64,000 nt of DNA, from positions 62,001-126,000 of the forward strand of contig JAGXFL010000011.1 in assembly GCA_024637295.1 (NCBI GenBank), given 5' to 3'. A program made the position numbers and the translations under genes. Source of the DNA: Sulfuricurvum sp. (lineage in GTDB: Bacteria; Campylobacterota; Campylobacteria; Campylobacterales; Sulfurimonadaceae). Positions 8,666-18,223 of the stretch are shown in pieces. How positions within the stretch are numbered: position 1 is the stretch's first letter; every line of letters starts with the position of its first letter. The notes beneath the pieces are model-generated. The model worked only from the letters and a program-made list of their open reading frames with translations. It did no database searches and was not told where the DNA came from.

Positions 8666-11665
8666 TTATTTTATAGCACCAATAGTAAAATCAACTCCAT
8701 ACATACTGCTCTGAGGTATCTGTCTATAGCCCCATTTTTTTTCTGTTCTGTCTGGCAGGGTTTCTTCTACATAATCATTTAACCCGTTGATAGTAATCGT
8801 GTTGTCTTGATTATAGCCCATCCCTTTAAGTGCTTCGATTAACGTATAGGTAAATACTCCATGACCTTCGTAGCCTTCAAGTGCTACTTGGCTTTTACTA
8901 CTTGCACTTATAGTTGCTCTTCCTGTCGCGCGAGCTAGTTTATTGGTCGTAGTCTTTTGCATATTGGCTTCTACGAATGAACCTGAGTTACAAGTATCTA
9001 GAAGCACTAATGATTTTAGTGCTGTAACTCTTGAAAGTCCTAACATTAAATCTTTTTGACCTACTCCTTGAACCTGAACTGCTGAAGTATTGTCTTTGTC
9101 TTCAAAGTTATAGGGGATATAGTAATAGTTTCCATTATATTCATCCGTTATACCATGACCTGCGATATAGAGGAGAAATACATCTTCACGAGTTGAGTTT
9201 ATATCTTTGAAGGCTTGTATGATATTTTCTTTGGTTACTTCTTTATCAAAAAGTTTATAGGTATGTACTTTCTTAAAAAGAGGTTTTGCTACATCTTGAA
9301 TAGTCTTTAACATCTCTTTGGCATCGTTTATAGAGTATTTTAGTGTTAGGTCTTTATCTTTGTATTCATTTACAGCTATGGCTAATATATGTAAATCATT
9401 TACATTCTGAGAGCCTGATATTTGCTCAAGTTTACTTCTGACTTTCTTTTTAAGATTTGTATCATCAAAGGTTACTTCTAGAAAGTCTGGTTTAGATTCT
9501 ATATTTCCTGCTTTGTTTGTCGCACGAAAACCTATTGTATTTTTACCACCTGCTAAAGAGATAGTCTGGTCATAATTGAAACAGTCATCTCTTTCAGATT
9601 TCTTTTTGAGTTTTAATGCACGAGAAGTATCTATAACTGATACTGGCATATCGTTTATAAGTAGGGTAAGATTGTCATATCCACCATTTGCTTTTGGACA
9701 TACTTCTACTTTTAAAGCTAGATCTTGCATATCAGTATTTGTGGTACTTGTGAGAATATGCACTTCTGGTGCTAAACCATCTTCAAGCAACTTGTCTATA
9801 TTTATATTTTTAGCATATTTTTCTAGACTTTCCCCTGCTAATGCTTTTTGGATAAGGTCTGGTCTGTAAAAGGTAGAGTAAAGTGCGTCTACGGTTACAT
9901 ATTCTGCCTCTTTATACGGTCCCTGATTTATATGATAGCCAATGTACTGGCCACCATTTTTTGAAGCGGTAAAGAAACCTTCGTCTGTATAGACTACATA
10001 TTCGTTATCATGTGAGATAAAAAGAGTTATAGTAGGATAGATTTTTTGTTTTAAATATATTTCAGTATCATTTAGCTTTCTAGCTTGCGCTAAAACATTC
10101 TCTCTTGATATTTTATAACTATCCATGATAGAAGATACATACTCTTCATTAATTTCCAAGGGTTTGTTAGCATCATTTAGCACAGATAAATCCCAAACCT
10201 TTATAGTCTGGTCACTGCTCCCGCTAACGAGCCTATCTCCATCAATGGCAATGCTCTCAATTTCCCCCGTATGACCAACTAACGATGCTATTTCTTCGCC
10301 TTTTTTGTTATATATTTTCAGAAATCCAGTCATTCCACCGCTGATGATAAAATCTTTGTACCAGCCATAACAGTTATGTCTATATCCGGTGTTAGGGTCT
10401 TTTTCAATATTGTTTTTTACAACACCATCCTTTTTTATCTCTAGCACTGCATCATATCCATACTCTCCACCTTGTTTATGCTCTAAAGACCAGTCGCCAT
10501 TTGTTGTAGGAATGCTACGGAACAAAGAATCTATTCGAGGTTTAATTTGAAAATCTTTTAGATTGATTGATTTTTTAAGGTTTTGACAATTTACATCGTC
10601 GCAGTACTCATTCCCCCACGCAATCTCATCTCCCTTTATCCCGACACTCCAAAGACACTCTCCGACACCAATGACCTTTTTTATCTTTATGGCATTTTTT
10701 TTATCCCAGATGTAGATTTCATTATTCTCTCCACCACCACTCACAACGGTGTCATTATCTATGAAATTAACTGCCATTGTTAGATTTGTATGTTCTATAA
10801 ATGTTGCTGTTGTTTTGTAACTGTTTGTTTCGTAGATGTTTAGATCATAGGGAGGCTCACTCGTACCAGCAGCTAAACTCTCACCATCAGGGCTATAAGC
10901 TAAACCTGTAGGCACAGTTGTACTCTTGATAGTCTGTTTGAGATTCAGCTTATTATCAAATATTAAAATTTCGTGTCCATATCCACAGGTAGCTACATCT
11001 GTGCCATTCGTTGCTAAATAGGCAAGTTTATCATTTGAAGTGTAGCTGTTGATATATCGTACATTGTTGTTATAAAATTGGTGAAGCACTATTTTGTTGT
11101 CATACCCTGCTGAATAGATGTCATAAGAGTGCTCTCTTTTTATCATCTTAACTGCATATACAAAATCTGTGTGATAATTAATAGTATTCTCAAGCGTCCA
11201 GTTTGAAGTTTGCCAGATTTTTACTGTCTTGTCTCCTGAACCAGAAATGAGGTATTTGTCATCGCTGCTAAAACTTAAATCATATACCGTGTTGGTATGT
11301 GATTCGAGAACTTTTAGAAGTTTTCCTGTTTTGTAATTGTAGATCCTAATAGCATCATTGGGATCCGCAAAAAGCCCCCCAACAGCCAAATACTTATTAT
11401 CCCCACTCAAAGCTATTGCGTATATCATTCCCTCAGGACCAGTACCGATGGAACCGAGTATCTTTTTCTTTTCTTTGCCTGTTTGTATGTCCCAAACCCG
11501 TATGGTTTTATCATCACTAGCACTAATGATTTCACTTTTATCTTTTGAGACTAATAGATCATTAATTATCCCTGTATGCCCTTGCGTATCAAGCTTTAAA
11601 ATCGCTTCACTGTTTGCAAATACAGTTGTACTTAGGAGTAGAAAGAAGAGGAATATCTTTTTCAT
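8666..11665 (-). CDS. Exported WD40-repeat protein with C-terminal caspase-like protease domain
   Basis: A 999-residue protein with a clear signal peptide (about 1-17, ending VFANS). Residues about 25-490 form a WD40 beta-propeller with repeats ending in forms such as DKTIRVWD, DKTVKIWQ and DQTIKVWD. A middle region (about 500-740) of beta-rich linker follows. A caspase (peptidase C14) domain covers about 745-995. The His of the catalytic dyad is His837 in AGHG and the Cys is Cys892 in LLDTCNSG; both are intact, so the domain should be active. An Asp two residues before the Cys resembles metacaspases. The gene is AT-rich compared with neighbours. It lies 51 bases after a DUF4139 gene on the same strand and converges with amiA. 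Substrate and role are unknown. Confidence 0.9.
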   Translation of the reverse strand: MKKIFLFFLLLSTTVFANSEAILKLDTQGHTGIINDLLVSKDKSEIISASDDKTIRVWDIQTGKEKKKILGSIGTGPEGMIYAIALSGDNKYLAVGGLFADPNDAIRIYNYKTGKLLKVLESHTNTVYDLSFSSDDKYLISGSGDKTVKIWQTSNWTLENTINYHTDFVYAVKMIKREHSYDIYSAGYDNKIVLHQFYNNNVRYINSYTSNDKLAYLATNGTDVATCGYGHEILIFDNKLNLKQTIKSTTVPTGLAYSPDGESLAAGTSEPPYDLNIYETNSYKTTATFIEHTNLTMAVNFIDNDTVVSGGGENNEIYIWDKKNAIKIKKVIGVGECLWSVGIKGDEIAWGNEYCDDVNCQNLKKSINLKDFQIKPRIDSLFRSIPTTNGDWSLEHKQGGEYGYDAVLEIKKDGVVKNNIEKDPNTGYRHNCYGWYKDFIISGGMTGFLKIYNKKGEEIASLVGHTGEIESIAIDGDRLVSGSSDQTIKVWDLSVLNDANKPLEINEEYVSSIMDSYKISRENVLAQARKLNDTEIYLKQKIYPTITLFISHDNEYVVYTDEGFFTASKNGGQYIGYHINQGPYKEAEYVTVDALYSTFYRPDLIQKALAGESLEKYAKNINIDKLLEDGLAPEVHILTSTTNTDMQDLALKVEVCPKANGGYDNLTLLINDMPVSVIDTSRALKLKKKSERDDCFNYDQTISLAGGKNTIGFRATNKAGNIESKPDFLEVTFDDTNLKKKVRSKLEQISGSQNVNDLHILAIAVNEYKDKDLTLKYSINDAKEMLKTIQDVAKPLFKKVHTYKLFDKEVTKENIIQAFKDINSTREDVFLLYIAGHGITDEYNGNYYYIPYNFEDKDNTSAVQVQGVGQKDLMLGLSRVTALKSLVLLDTCNSGSFVEANMQKTTTNKLARATGRATISASSKSQVALEGYEGHGVFTYTLIEALKGMGYNQDNTITINGLNDYVEETLPDRTEKKWGYRQIPQSSMYGVDFTIGAIK

Positions 11666-11716
11666 GAGGATTTTTCTTTGATTGTTTTTTTCGTATATGA
11701 ATAATATTGCTTCAAT

Positions 11717-13327
11717 CTAATCAAGTCCTTCTATCTCAATTTTTTTAGGATAAGAAACCGTAAACTGCATTGGCAAAATTTTCTTTTCATGGGCATTCAA
11801 GGCTACGTCCCATGTGATGATTCCATCTTCAGATACTTTTGCATCCTCTTTTTGAGGTGCGTCAAGAACAACTTTGATCTGTTCGTTTCGAGAAACCGGA
11901 AAATGATCTTCTACTGTGATTTGAATCGGTTTATTTTTTCCATTTGTAATTTCGTGAGTATAGCTATATTGTACATGGGTATCATTAGAGATAAATCGAT
12001 CCTCTTTACTGTATTTTTTTTGTTGGTTGTATTCAATTTTAATACTTTCATCAGCACCCAGTGAGAGCTGGACCTTTTCTTCTGGAAAGATTGTTTTTGA
12101 GATATTGTTTATGCCTACAACTCTTCCATCCAATAGCAAAGTCATTTCACCCGCTAGAAGGGGGAAAGAGAACGGATTGTCTAAATCTGCAGTCATATAT
12201 GCAAACGATGAAACACTTGGAGTAGCTCGGTAATGAAAGTTTGCTTCTTTTTCAGCAGATGATATGAAAACTTTATGAGGCTGATTATCAGACGGAATCG
12301 TATTCTTACCAGGGAGAATAAAACTAAATGAGGTTGACTCTTGTTGGATATCAGGTGCCATATACGTATCAGAAGGGATGGATGCAGCTACTGGTGCGCG
12401 GTCCATCATCTCAAATTGAGCATAGGCCGATTTAGAATAAGTTCTTTGACTTGAATGATAAATATCAATATACCATCCTTTTAGTGGATCTGGCGCTTTT
12501 GCACTAAAAGGTTTAGCCGTTGAGATTTCAATCGATGCGTTTGTCCAATCTTCACCGCTTGATTGGGAAATGGAGGCAAAATTAGACCACTCGATTTTTC
12601 CGGAAACAGAATCAGCACGGATGATATAAAGGGGATTCCAATGGGCGTTGTTCACCATATAAGAAATTTCAACTTTTTGATCTTTTAAATCAGCTGTAGA
12701 AAATAATTCGATATGGATACTTTTACTTTGTTCCGGAGTTTTATACGTATCGAGCTCTTTTTCTAACAGAGTTTTTTCTTTTTGAAGTTCCTTGGTGTGA
12801 ACTTCAATTTTTGCAATGCGATTATAATTTTCAGCAAGAGTTTTTTCGAAAAACTTTGTGTAAGTTTCTATTTCAGAAGGAAGCACTTTTTGATTTTGTG
12901 AAAATGGTGTTGTTCTTTTTAAAAAATCATTTGAACTCGTGACAATCGCTATTTCGTCCATCTCAGTTTTGAGAAGAGCAGATGTTTGATCTAACTTGGA
13001 TTGAAGCTTTTCAATATTTTCGTGTTGCAACTTTTGAAGATAAGTCTGTTCCACTTTTACATCGGAAATTTTAATCGTGGAAGCTCCAGCTATCTTCACT
13101 TGGAGAGAATTGTCAATTAAGTTCGGAGTCAAATCGGGTATGATAATCGAGTTTCCCCCTTTTTTTAGGGAAACTTTTCCCTCTTTATTAAGCAGGGCAT
13201 TGTTGGCAAAAACAGTAACACGAGTGATTTTAGGATTCATCACGACCATTGCAGTTGAAGCCGATAATTCCGAAACAGACAAAAAGAAGATAATTGATAT
13301 AACAAAACGCACAGAATATTTAAACAT
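11717..13327 (-). CDS. DUF4139 (MuiA-like) exported protein
   Basis: A 536-residue protein with a signal peptide or N-terminal membrane anchor (about 7-24). The N-terminal part (about 30-130) resembles DUF4140, a long coiled coil rich in Lys and Glu covers about 95-210, and the C-terminal part (about 215-525) is a beta-rich DUF4139 domain. The family includes the so-called mucoidy inhibitor A proteins, whose biochemical function is not established. It is followed by the WD40-caspase gene after 51 bases on the same strand, suggesting one transcript. The promoter would lie in 13328-13489, next to tRNA-Gly. Confidence 0.82.
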   Translation of the reverse strand: MFKYSVRFVISIIFFLSVSELSASTAMVVMNPKITRVTVFANNALLNKEGKVSLKKGGNSIIIPDLTPNLIDNSLQVKIAGASTIKISDVKVEQTYLQKLQHENIEKLQSKLDQTSALLKTEMDEIAIVTSSNDFLKRTTPFSQNQKVLPSEIETYTKFFEKTLAENYNRIAKIEVHTKELQKEKTLLEKELDTYKTPEQSKSIHIELFSTADLKDQKVEISYMVNNAHWNPLYIIRADSVSGKIEWSNFASISQSSGEDWTNASIEISTAKPFSAKAPDPLKGWYIDIYHSSQRTYSKSAYAQFEMMDRAPVAASIPSDTYMAPDIQQESTSFSFILPGKNTIPSDNQPHKVFISSAEKEANFHYRATPSVSSFAYMTADLDNPFSFPLLAGEMTLLLDGRVVGINNISKTIFPEEKVQLSLGADESIKIEYNQQKKYSKEDRFISNDTHVQYSYTHEITNGKNKPIQITVEDHFPVSRNEQIKVVLDAPQKEDAKVSEDGIITWDVALNAHEKKILPMQFTVSYPKKIEIEGLD

Positions 13328-13489
13328 GAAGAACCACCCGCTATTATTAGGTTAAATACAGTAAACAGTATCTTCCTTTAATAATAAAATACTACTTAAA
13401 ATAAGTTTCATTGTATTGCTAAAATATACATCAGTTTAGGTAAGTATAAAAGGCAGGATATGATTATTGTTTGAATGAAAGTGAAAAGG

Positions 13490-13566
<77 letters not shown>

Positions 13567-13590
13567 GTAAAAAACAAAAAAAATGTTGGG

Positions 13591-13680
13591 TGGCGGACGA
13601 GGAGAGATTCGAACTCTCGGTACCGTTGCCAGTACGTCTCCTTAGCAGGGAGGTGGATTCAGCCGCTTTCCTACTCGTCC
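13591..13680 (-). tRNA. tRNA-Ser (anticodon GCT)
   Basis: A 90-nucleotide class II tRNA on the minus strand: acceptor stem GGACGAG paired with CTCGTCC, an anticodon loop CTGCTAA giving GCT, a long variable arm (GTACTGGCAACGGTAC), a T loop TTCGAAT, discriminator G and an encoded CCA. It reads AGC and AGU serine codons. It lies 24 bases upstream of tRNA-Gly and is probably on the same transcript. Confidence 0.97.
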
Positions 13681-13697
13681 ATTTGTAGTAGGTCGAA

Positions 13698-13703
13698 ATT
13701 ATA
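13698..13703 (-). promoter_or_regulatory. Probable -10 box for the tRNA-Ser/tRNA-Gly transcript
   Basis: The minus strand reads TATAAT, ending 18 bases before the first base of tRNA-Ser, which leaves room for a short leader. Confidence 0.55.
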
Positions 13704-13719
13704 CTGACGTATAAATAAT

Positions 13720-13744
13720 AAGCACCTTAAGTAAGGGCTTTTTT
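13720..13744 (-). terminator. Possible terminator after pyrF
   Basis: An imperfect stem AAGC/CCTT pairs with AAGG/GCTT around a four-base loop directly at the pyrF stop. The U-tract on the pyrF side is weak (TTATTATTTAT), whereas the plus-strand side has six Ts, so it could act in either direction. Confidence 0.35.
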
Positions 13745-14426
13745 AAAGTATTTGCAGGATTCTTTCGACTACAGAGGCAGGATCGGGTGCTTTATAGATA
13801 GGGCGTCCTACGACGATAAAATCCACTTTTTCTTCATGAGCCGTTGCGATGGTAGCAACGCGTTGCTGATCGCCTGCATCTTCGCCAAAGGGTCGTATTC
13901 CTGGAGTCAGGGTGATAAAGTTAGATGCAGTAAGAGATTTAATAGAGTTACTTTCATAAGCACTGCACACTACGCCATCAAGCCCTGCATTGTGAGCATC
14001 CTGGGCGAATTGATCGGCTTTGGCAGCTATGTCTTTTTCATAGATATGGGTAAACTCATTGTCTTCAAACGAGGTGAGGGCGGTAACTGCAAGGACAAGA
14101 GGACGCTTTTCATACGGCTCTAAGCGTTTCATCACTTCACGCATTGCTTTTGGTCCAGCAGATGCGTGAACATTGAACATATCGACACCAAGTCCCATGA
14201 TCGATTCCGCAGCATCTGCCATGGTATTGGGGATGTCGTAAAGCTTAAGATCTAAAAATATCTTGAAGTCAGGATTAATGGTTTTGATCGCATCTAGAAA
14301 TGGTTTACCATCGCGTATATAAGAACGAAGCCCTACTTTTAACCAGATGGGGTATTCTTTTATTTTGTCAATCAAAGCTAAATTTTCTTCCATAGATGGC
14401 AGATCCAGAGCGACGCAAAGTTCCAT
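13743..14426 (-). CDS. pyrF: Orotidine 5'-phosphate decarboxylase
   Basis: PyrF removes CO2 from OMP to give UMP, the last step of de novo pyrimidine synthesis and the substrate-former for PyrH in this window. The 227-residue length is normal. The catalytic signature D-x-K-x-x-D is intact as Asp59, Lys61 and Asp64 in DLKLYDIPNT. The phosphate-binding end is seen near residue 200 as VVGRPIYKAPDP. It is a single gene, divergent from the YceI gene and followed by a possible terminator and two tRNAs. Confidence 0.97.
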   Translation of the reverse strand: MELCVALDLPSMEENLALIDKIKEYPIWLKVGLRSYIRDGKPFLDAIKTINPDFKIFLDLKLYDIPNTMADAAESIMGLGVDMFNVHASAGPKAMREVMKRLEPYEKRPLVLAVTALTSFEDNEFTHIYEKDIAAKADQFAQDAHNAGLDGVVCSAYESNSIKSLTASNFITLTPGIRPFGEDAGDQQRVATIATAHEEKVDFIVVGRPIYKAPDPASVVERILQIL

Positions 14427-14531
14427 ACTTTCCCTTTTTAAGTGAGTATAAAAGTATATCAGAGTGCCTGTTAAGGAATCATTGTGAAAAATATATTACA
14501 ATAGAATACTAGTTTGTAGTGAGGATGTTGG

Positions 14532-15098
14532 ATGAAAAACCGTTTTATTACTCTTGTTGTGTCTGGTATGTTGCTGAGTTGTGTTTCTCTTTTTGGAACA
14601 GGTTACAGTGTTGATGCAACTCATTCAAGCGTCGGATTTAAAGTCAAACATATGATGATCAGTACTGTCAGTGGAAATTTCGGCATTTTTAGCGGATCGT
14701 ATGAGCTTGAAAGGGGTATTTTCAAATCATTGAGCGCTACGATGAAAGCAGATACTATTAATACAGGGATTGTAAAACGTGATGAGCATTTACGAAGTGA
14801 AGATTTTTTTGATGTAGCAAAATTTCCGGAGATTACGTTTGCAATGACTTCGCAAAAAGGGAAAAAAATAACAGGTGATCTTTCGATTCATGGGATCACT
14901 AAAGAAGTGGTGCTTACTCTTGACATGGGAGGGGAAGTCATCGATCCATGGGGCAATAAACGGTCAGGTTTTATTTTAACGGGTAAGATAAATCGCAAAG
15001 ACTATGGACTCAATTGGAATAAAGCGATTGAGACGGGAGGTTTCGTTGTGGGTGACGACGTTAAAGTAATCGTTGAGATAGAAGGGGTTGCTAACTGA
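14532..15098 (+). CDS. YceI-family periplasmic lipid-binding-type protein
   Basis: A 188-residue protein with a signal peptide (about 1-24). The body is a YceI lipocalin-like beta-barrel: it begins YSVDATHSSVGFKVKHMM, has the RDEHLRSEDFFDVAKFPEITF block in the middle, and ends with the typical GDDVKVIVEIEG strand. Related proteins bind polyisoprenoids in the periplasm; the ligand here is unknown. A TACAAT box lies 30 bases upstream at 14497-14502, so it probably has its own promoter. It converges with the GNAT-like gene, leaving only nine bases between stops. Confidence 0.9.
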   Translation: MKNRFITLVVSGMLLSCVSLFGTGYSVDATHSSVGFKVKHMMISTVSGNFGIFSGSYELERGIFKSLSATMKADTINTGIVKRDEHLRSEDFFDVAKFPEITFAMTSQKGKKITGDLSIHGITKEVVLTLDMGGEVIDPWGNKRSGFILTGKINRKDYGLNWNKAIETGGFVVGDDVKVIVEIEGVAN

Positions 15099-15107
15099 TT
15101 TTTGCTT

Positions 15108-15509
15108 TTAAAGTATTTTAATAAATCCATCCCGTTTGGGGCGGAACTCTTTTAAATCTTCCAGTTGTAATCCTCTTTGTTTTCCCCATAATAGTACGAA
15201 TCTACATTTATGTATTTTTGCATAATCGGCTAAATAATCAATCATTTCACGAATATGATGGTGATTGTTTTCTGCGGCTGCCAAATCATCGATCAGTAAA
15301 TATCGCCCAAGCTCCAAGTTTTCATGAATACTGACTCCAGCATACACTGCGAGTTCTCCTCGTTGATACGCGCCGATTGGTCGATAGGTTTGTGGGTGCT
15401 GTGCGGCGATGTAGGTTAGAAAGTCATCTTCGGTCAAATCGATCCGAAGAGTTACTAGGAGGCGATAGCCCTCTTCTAGTTCACCAGAGGAGAGTTCTCG
15501 AAATTGCAT
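15108..15509 (-). CDS. GNAT-like acetyltransferase family protein
   Basis: A 133-residue protein with the layout of a small GNAT N-acetyltransferase: an N-terminal helix pair, strands around residues 60-78 (GELAVYAGV, LGRYLLIDDLAA), and a helix starting near 85 in place of the acetyl-CoA pyrophosphate loop. The canonical Q/RxxGxG/A loop is degenerate (AAENNHHHI), so catalysis is uncertain. Its ATG abuts the valS stop with no gap, so it is co-transcribed with valS. The substrate is unknown. Confidence 0.6.
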   Translation of the reverse strand: MQFRELSSGELEEGYRLLVTLRIDLTEDDFLTYIAAQHPQTYRPIGAYQRGELAVYAGVSIHENLELGRYLLIDDLAAAENNHHHIREMIDYLADYAKIHKCRFVLLWGKQRGLQLEDLKEFRPKRDGFIKIL

Positions 15510-18128
15510 TTATTTTTCCAATGAGGAGAGTTGAACGGTTATTTTTTCAATTTTATCTTGAGCATCGGCTAAACCATTGCGATTTTCGGTGATAACTGAC
15601 TCAGGAGCATTAGCAACAAAACGTTCATTTGAGAGCATGCCGCTTAACTTATCCGCTTCTTTTTGTAGCTTTTCCCGTTGTTTGGTCAAACGATCGATGA
15701 TTGGACTCAGATCAATAGCGTCGGTAGGTAAGTATACTTCGACACACTCACCGATATCACTGATCGCATTGTCAACTTTCGTATCGGTAAATTTGAGGGC
15801 TTCTACTTTTCCAAGTCGCGCAATAAATGGTTCCATCATAGTGTGGTTGCCATTACATTTGACGTAGGCAAGAGGAATTTTCTGGTTTCCTAGATCAACA
15901 AGTGTCTTCGCACGACGAATAGTGATGATGGCATCCATGATGATGGAAAATTCAGCCTCAATTTGGGCATCTGAAGTGATGTTTTCAGGATATTGCATCA
16001 CCATGATAGAATCACCGTTTTCTAGGGTTGTACCAGAGAGTTCATGGTAAAGATACTCAGTAATAAATGGCATAAACGGATGCAAGAGCTTCATGGACTC
16101 TTTAAAGATGCTTCCAAGCTCTTCTACGCTCTCTTTACTGGCTTTGGCAAGTTCGATACCCCAATCACAAAACTCATTCCACAAGAAGCGGTAGAGGACG
16201 GTTGCGGCATCATTAAATCGGTACTCGTCTAAGAAGGCGCGAGTTTCTGCTGTCGCTGCATGAAAACGGCTGAGCATATAGCGACCTAACGGTGTCGTGA
16301 TCTCTTGATCGCTGAGGTCTTTGAATGTAGGGTTGTTCATCTGCAAAAATTTGCTGGCATTGAACAGTTTATTGGTGAAATTGCGACTTTGTTCCAAACG
16401 ATCGTTACTTAGACGGATGTCTCTTCCTTGTGCAGCAAGGACAGCGAGGGTAAAGCGTAATGCATCGGCACTGTATTTTTCCACCATATCAAGCGGATCG
16501 ATGACATTGCCTTTGGATTTGGACATCTTCTGCCCATTCTCATCCCGTACAAGCGCATGAAGATAGATATGCTTGAATGGAAGTTCTCCTGTAAAGGTCT
16601 CTCCCATCATCATCATACGAGCAACCCAGAAGAAGAGGATGTCAAAACCGGTTATCAACAGGCTGTTAGGATAAAACTTCGCCATGTCTTCGCTTTGGAA
16701 AAGAGTATCTGCGCTAACATCCCCATTTCCCCATCCCAGTGTTGAGAACGGCCATAGTGCGGAACTAAACCATGTGTCCAAAACATCAGGATCTTGAGTA
16801 AATGAAGTACTTGAACAATGCGGGCAAGATGCAGGGGTCTCTTCAAGACTTGCCCATTCGTGGTCGCAATCAGTACAATAAAAAACAGGGATACGATGTC
16901 CCCACCACAATTGGCGAGAGATACACCAGTCACGTAGTTCTCCCATCCATGAGTTGTAGCTGTTGATCCAATGAGGAGGGAAAAACTGTGCTAAACCATC
17001 ATTGGTCTTGTCAATAGAGCCACGTGCAATCTCGTTTCGGACAAACCATTGTTTTGAGATGTACGGTTCGACAATATTTTTACAGCGGTAACAGTGTCCT
17101 ACTTGGTGGATATGATTTTCGATTTTCTCGATAAACCCTGTTTCATTCAGACGTTTGACAATGACATCACGTGCTGCTAGACGCTCTAATCCCTCAAACT
17201 CTCCCGCATGGTGATTGAGAATCCCTTTTTCATCGAATACCGTGATAAACTCTAAGTCGTGACGTTTTCCCACTTCATAGTCGTTGGTGTCGTGTGCCGG
17301 AGTGACTTTTACTACACCGGTACCGAACTCTTTGTCAACATGGGTGTCTGCGATGATCTTGATCTCTCGATTGATAAGCGGAAGCGTTACACTTTTGCCG
17401 ATGAGGTGTGTATATCGTTCATCATCAGGGTGAACCATGATCGCTGTATCCCCAAAATAAGTTTCAGGACGAGTCGTAGCAACGATAATATGACCACTAC
17501 CGTCACTGAATGCATAGCGTATATGGTAAAAGTGCCCTTGATGCTCTTCGTGTTCGACTTCGATGTCACTAAGTGCACCATCATGAGTACACCAGTTGAC
17601 CATATAGTTTCCACGTATGATGAGGTTTTTATTGTAAAGATGGACAAATGCTTCTTTGACAGAAGACTTAAGTCCCTCATCCATGGTAAAACGTTCACGG
17701 CTCCATGCAGGAGAAACCCCGAGTTTACGTAGCTGAGAGACCATGATCCCACCGCTTTCTTCCTTCCATTCCCAGACACGTTTCAAAAACGCATCACGTC
17801 CGAGTTCTTCTTTGGTCGTCCCCTCTGCTAGAAGCTGTTTTTCGACGACGTTTTGTGTAGCGATACCCGCATGGTCGGTTCCGGGTTGCCAAAGAGTAGC
17901 ATAACCGTCCATACGCTTGTAGCGCACGATGATATCTTGAAGGGTGAAGGTAAGACCATGCCCGATGTGTAAGCGTCCAGTGACATTAGGAGGAGGCATC
18001 ATGATGGCAAAATGTTTGTTGGGTTTGACAATAGCACGATTGCCATCCACTTCAAAATAGCCCCGATTCTCCCAAAGTGGGTAAAAAGTTTCTTCGATAT
18101 TCTTGGGATCGTAATGGGTAGATGACAT
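15510..18128 (-). CDS. valS: Valyl-tRNA synthetase
   Basis: This class I synthetase charges tRNA-Val and edits mischarged Thr. The 872-residue protein has the HIGH motif at residues 54-57 (HIGHGLTF), an inserted editing domain (about 190-340), a KMSKS loop near 530 (KMSKSKGN), a helical anticodon-binding domain (about 610-760) and a C-terminal coiled-coil arm (about 810-872). A zinc-binding CxxC pair is visible near residues 420-445. Length is normal. It is divergent from fliW, as in H. pylori. Confidence 0.97.
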   Translation of the reverse strand: MSSTHYDPKNIEETFYPLWENRGYFEVDGNRAIVKPNKHFAIMMPPPNVTGRLHIGHGLTFTLQDIIVRYKRMDGYATLWQPGTDHAGIATQNVVEKQLLAEGTTKEELGRDAFLKRVWEWKEESGGIMVSQLRKLGVSPAWSRERFTMDEGLKSSVKEAFVHLYNKNLIIRGNYMVNWCTHDGALSDIEVEHEEHQGHFYHIRYAFSDGSGHIIVATTRPETYFGDTAIMVHPDDERYTHLIGKSVTLPLINREIKIIADTHVDKEFGTGVVKVTPAHDTNDYEVGKRHDLEFITVFDEKGILNHHAGEFEGLERLAARDVIVKRLNETGFIEKIENHIHQVGHCYRCKNIVEPYISKQWFVRNEIARGSIDKTNDGLAQFFPPHWINSYNSWMGELRDWCISRQLWWGHRIPVFYCTDCDHEWASLEETPASCPHCSSTSFTQDPDVLDTWFSSALWPFSTLGWGNGDVSADTLFQSEDMAKFYPNSLLITGFDILFFWVARMMMMGETFTGELPFKHIYLHALVRDENGQKMSKSKGNVIDPLDMVEKYSADALRFTLAVLAAQGRDIRLSNDRLEQSRNFTNKLFNASKFLQMNNPTFKDLSDQEITTPLGRYMLSRFHAATAETRAFLDEYRFNDAATVLYRFLWNEFCDWGIELAKASKESVEELGSIFKESMKLLHPFMPFITEYLYHELSGTTLENGDSIMVMQYPENITSDAQIEAEFSIIMDAIITIRRAKTLVDLGNQKIPLAYVKCNGNHTMMEPFIARLGKVEALKFTDTKVDNAISDIGECVEVYLPTDAIDLSPIIDRLTKQREKLQKEADKLSGMLSNERFVANAPESVITENRNGLADAQDKIEKITVQLSSLEK

Positions 18129-18157
18129 AAAGGAGCCTTGTGCAAAAGTATTCGCGA

Positions 18158-18163
18158 ATTATA
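18158..18163 (-). promoter_or_regulatory. Probable -10 box for valS
   Basis: The minus strand reads GGTATAAT thirty bases before the valS ATG, with AAAGGAG-like sequence not needed between because an AAGGCTCCTTTATG stretch supplies the start region. Confidence 0.5.
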
Positions 18164-18223
18164 CCAAAATTTGGAGGAATAGAATTTGCTTAGTATGATG
18201 TAATTCAGGTAAAGGATACCACC

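Noticed and set aside
8593-13489. Possible integrated island next to tRNA-Gly, carrying the DUF4139 and caspase genes
   Set aside because: No integrase gene and no copy of the tRNA 3' end was found near 8593-8665, so there is no direct evidence for site-specific integration.
14532-14585. Possible lipobox (MLLSC) in the YceI protein
   Set aside because: The residues before the Cys fit the lipobox poorly and a normal signal peptide cleavage site after about residue 23 explains the N-terminus.
17259-17732. 157-codon open frame opposite valS
   Set aside because: It lies wholly inside conserved valS sequence on the other strand and has no independent coding signal.
18173-18190. GG-N10-GC pattern upstream of fliW resembling a sigma-54 promoter
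   Set aside because: Apart from the GG and GC pairs the TGGCAC part is poorly matched; a TATGAT box nearby is an equally good sigma-70 explanation.
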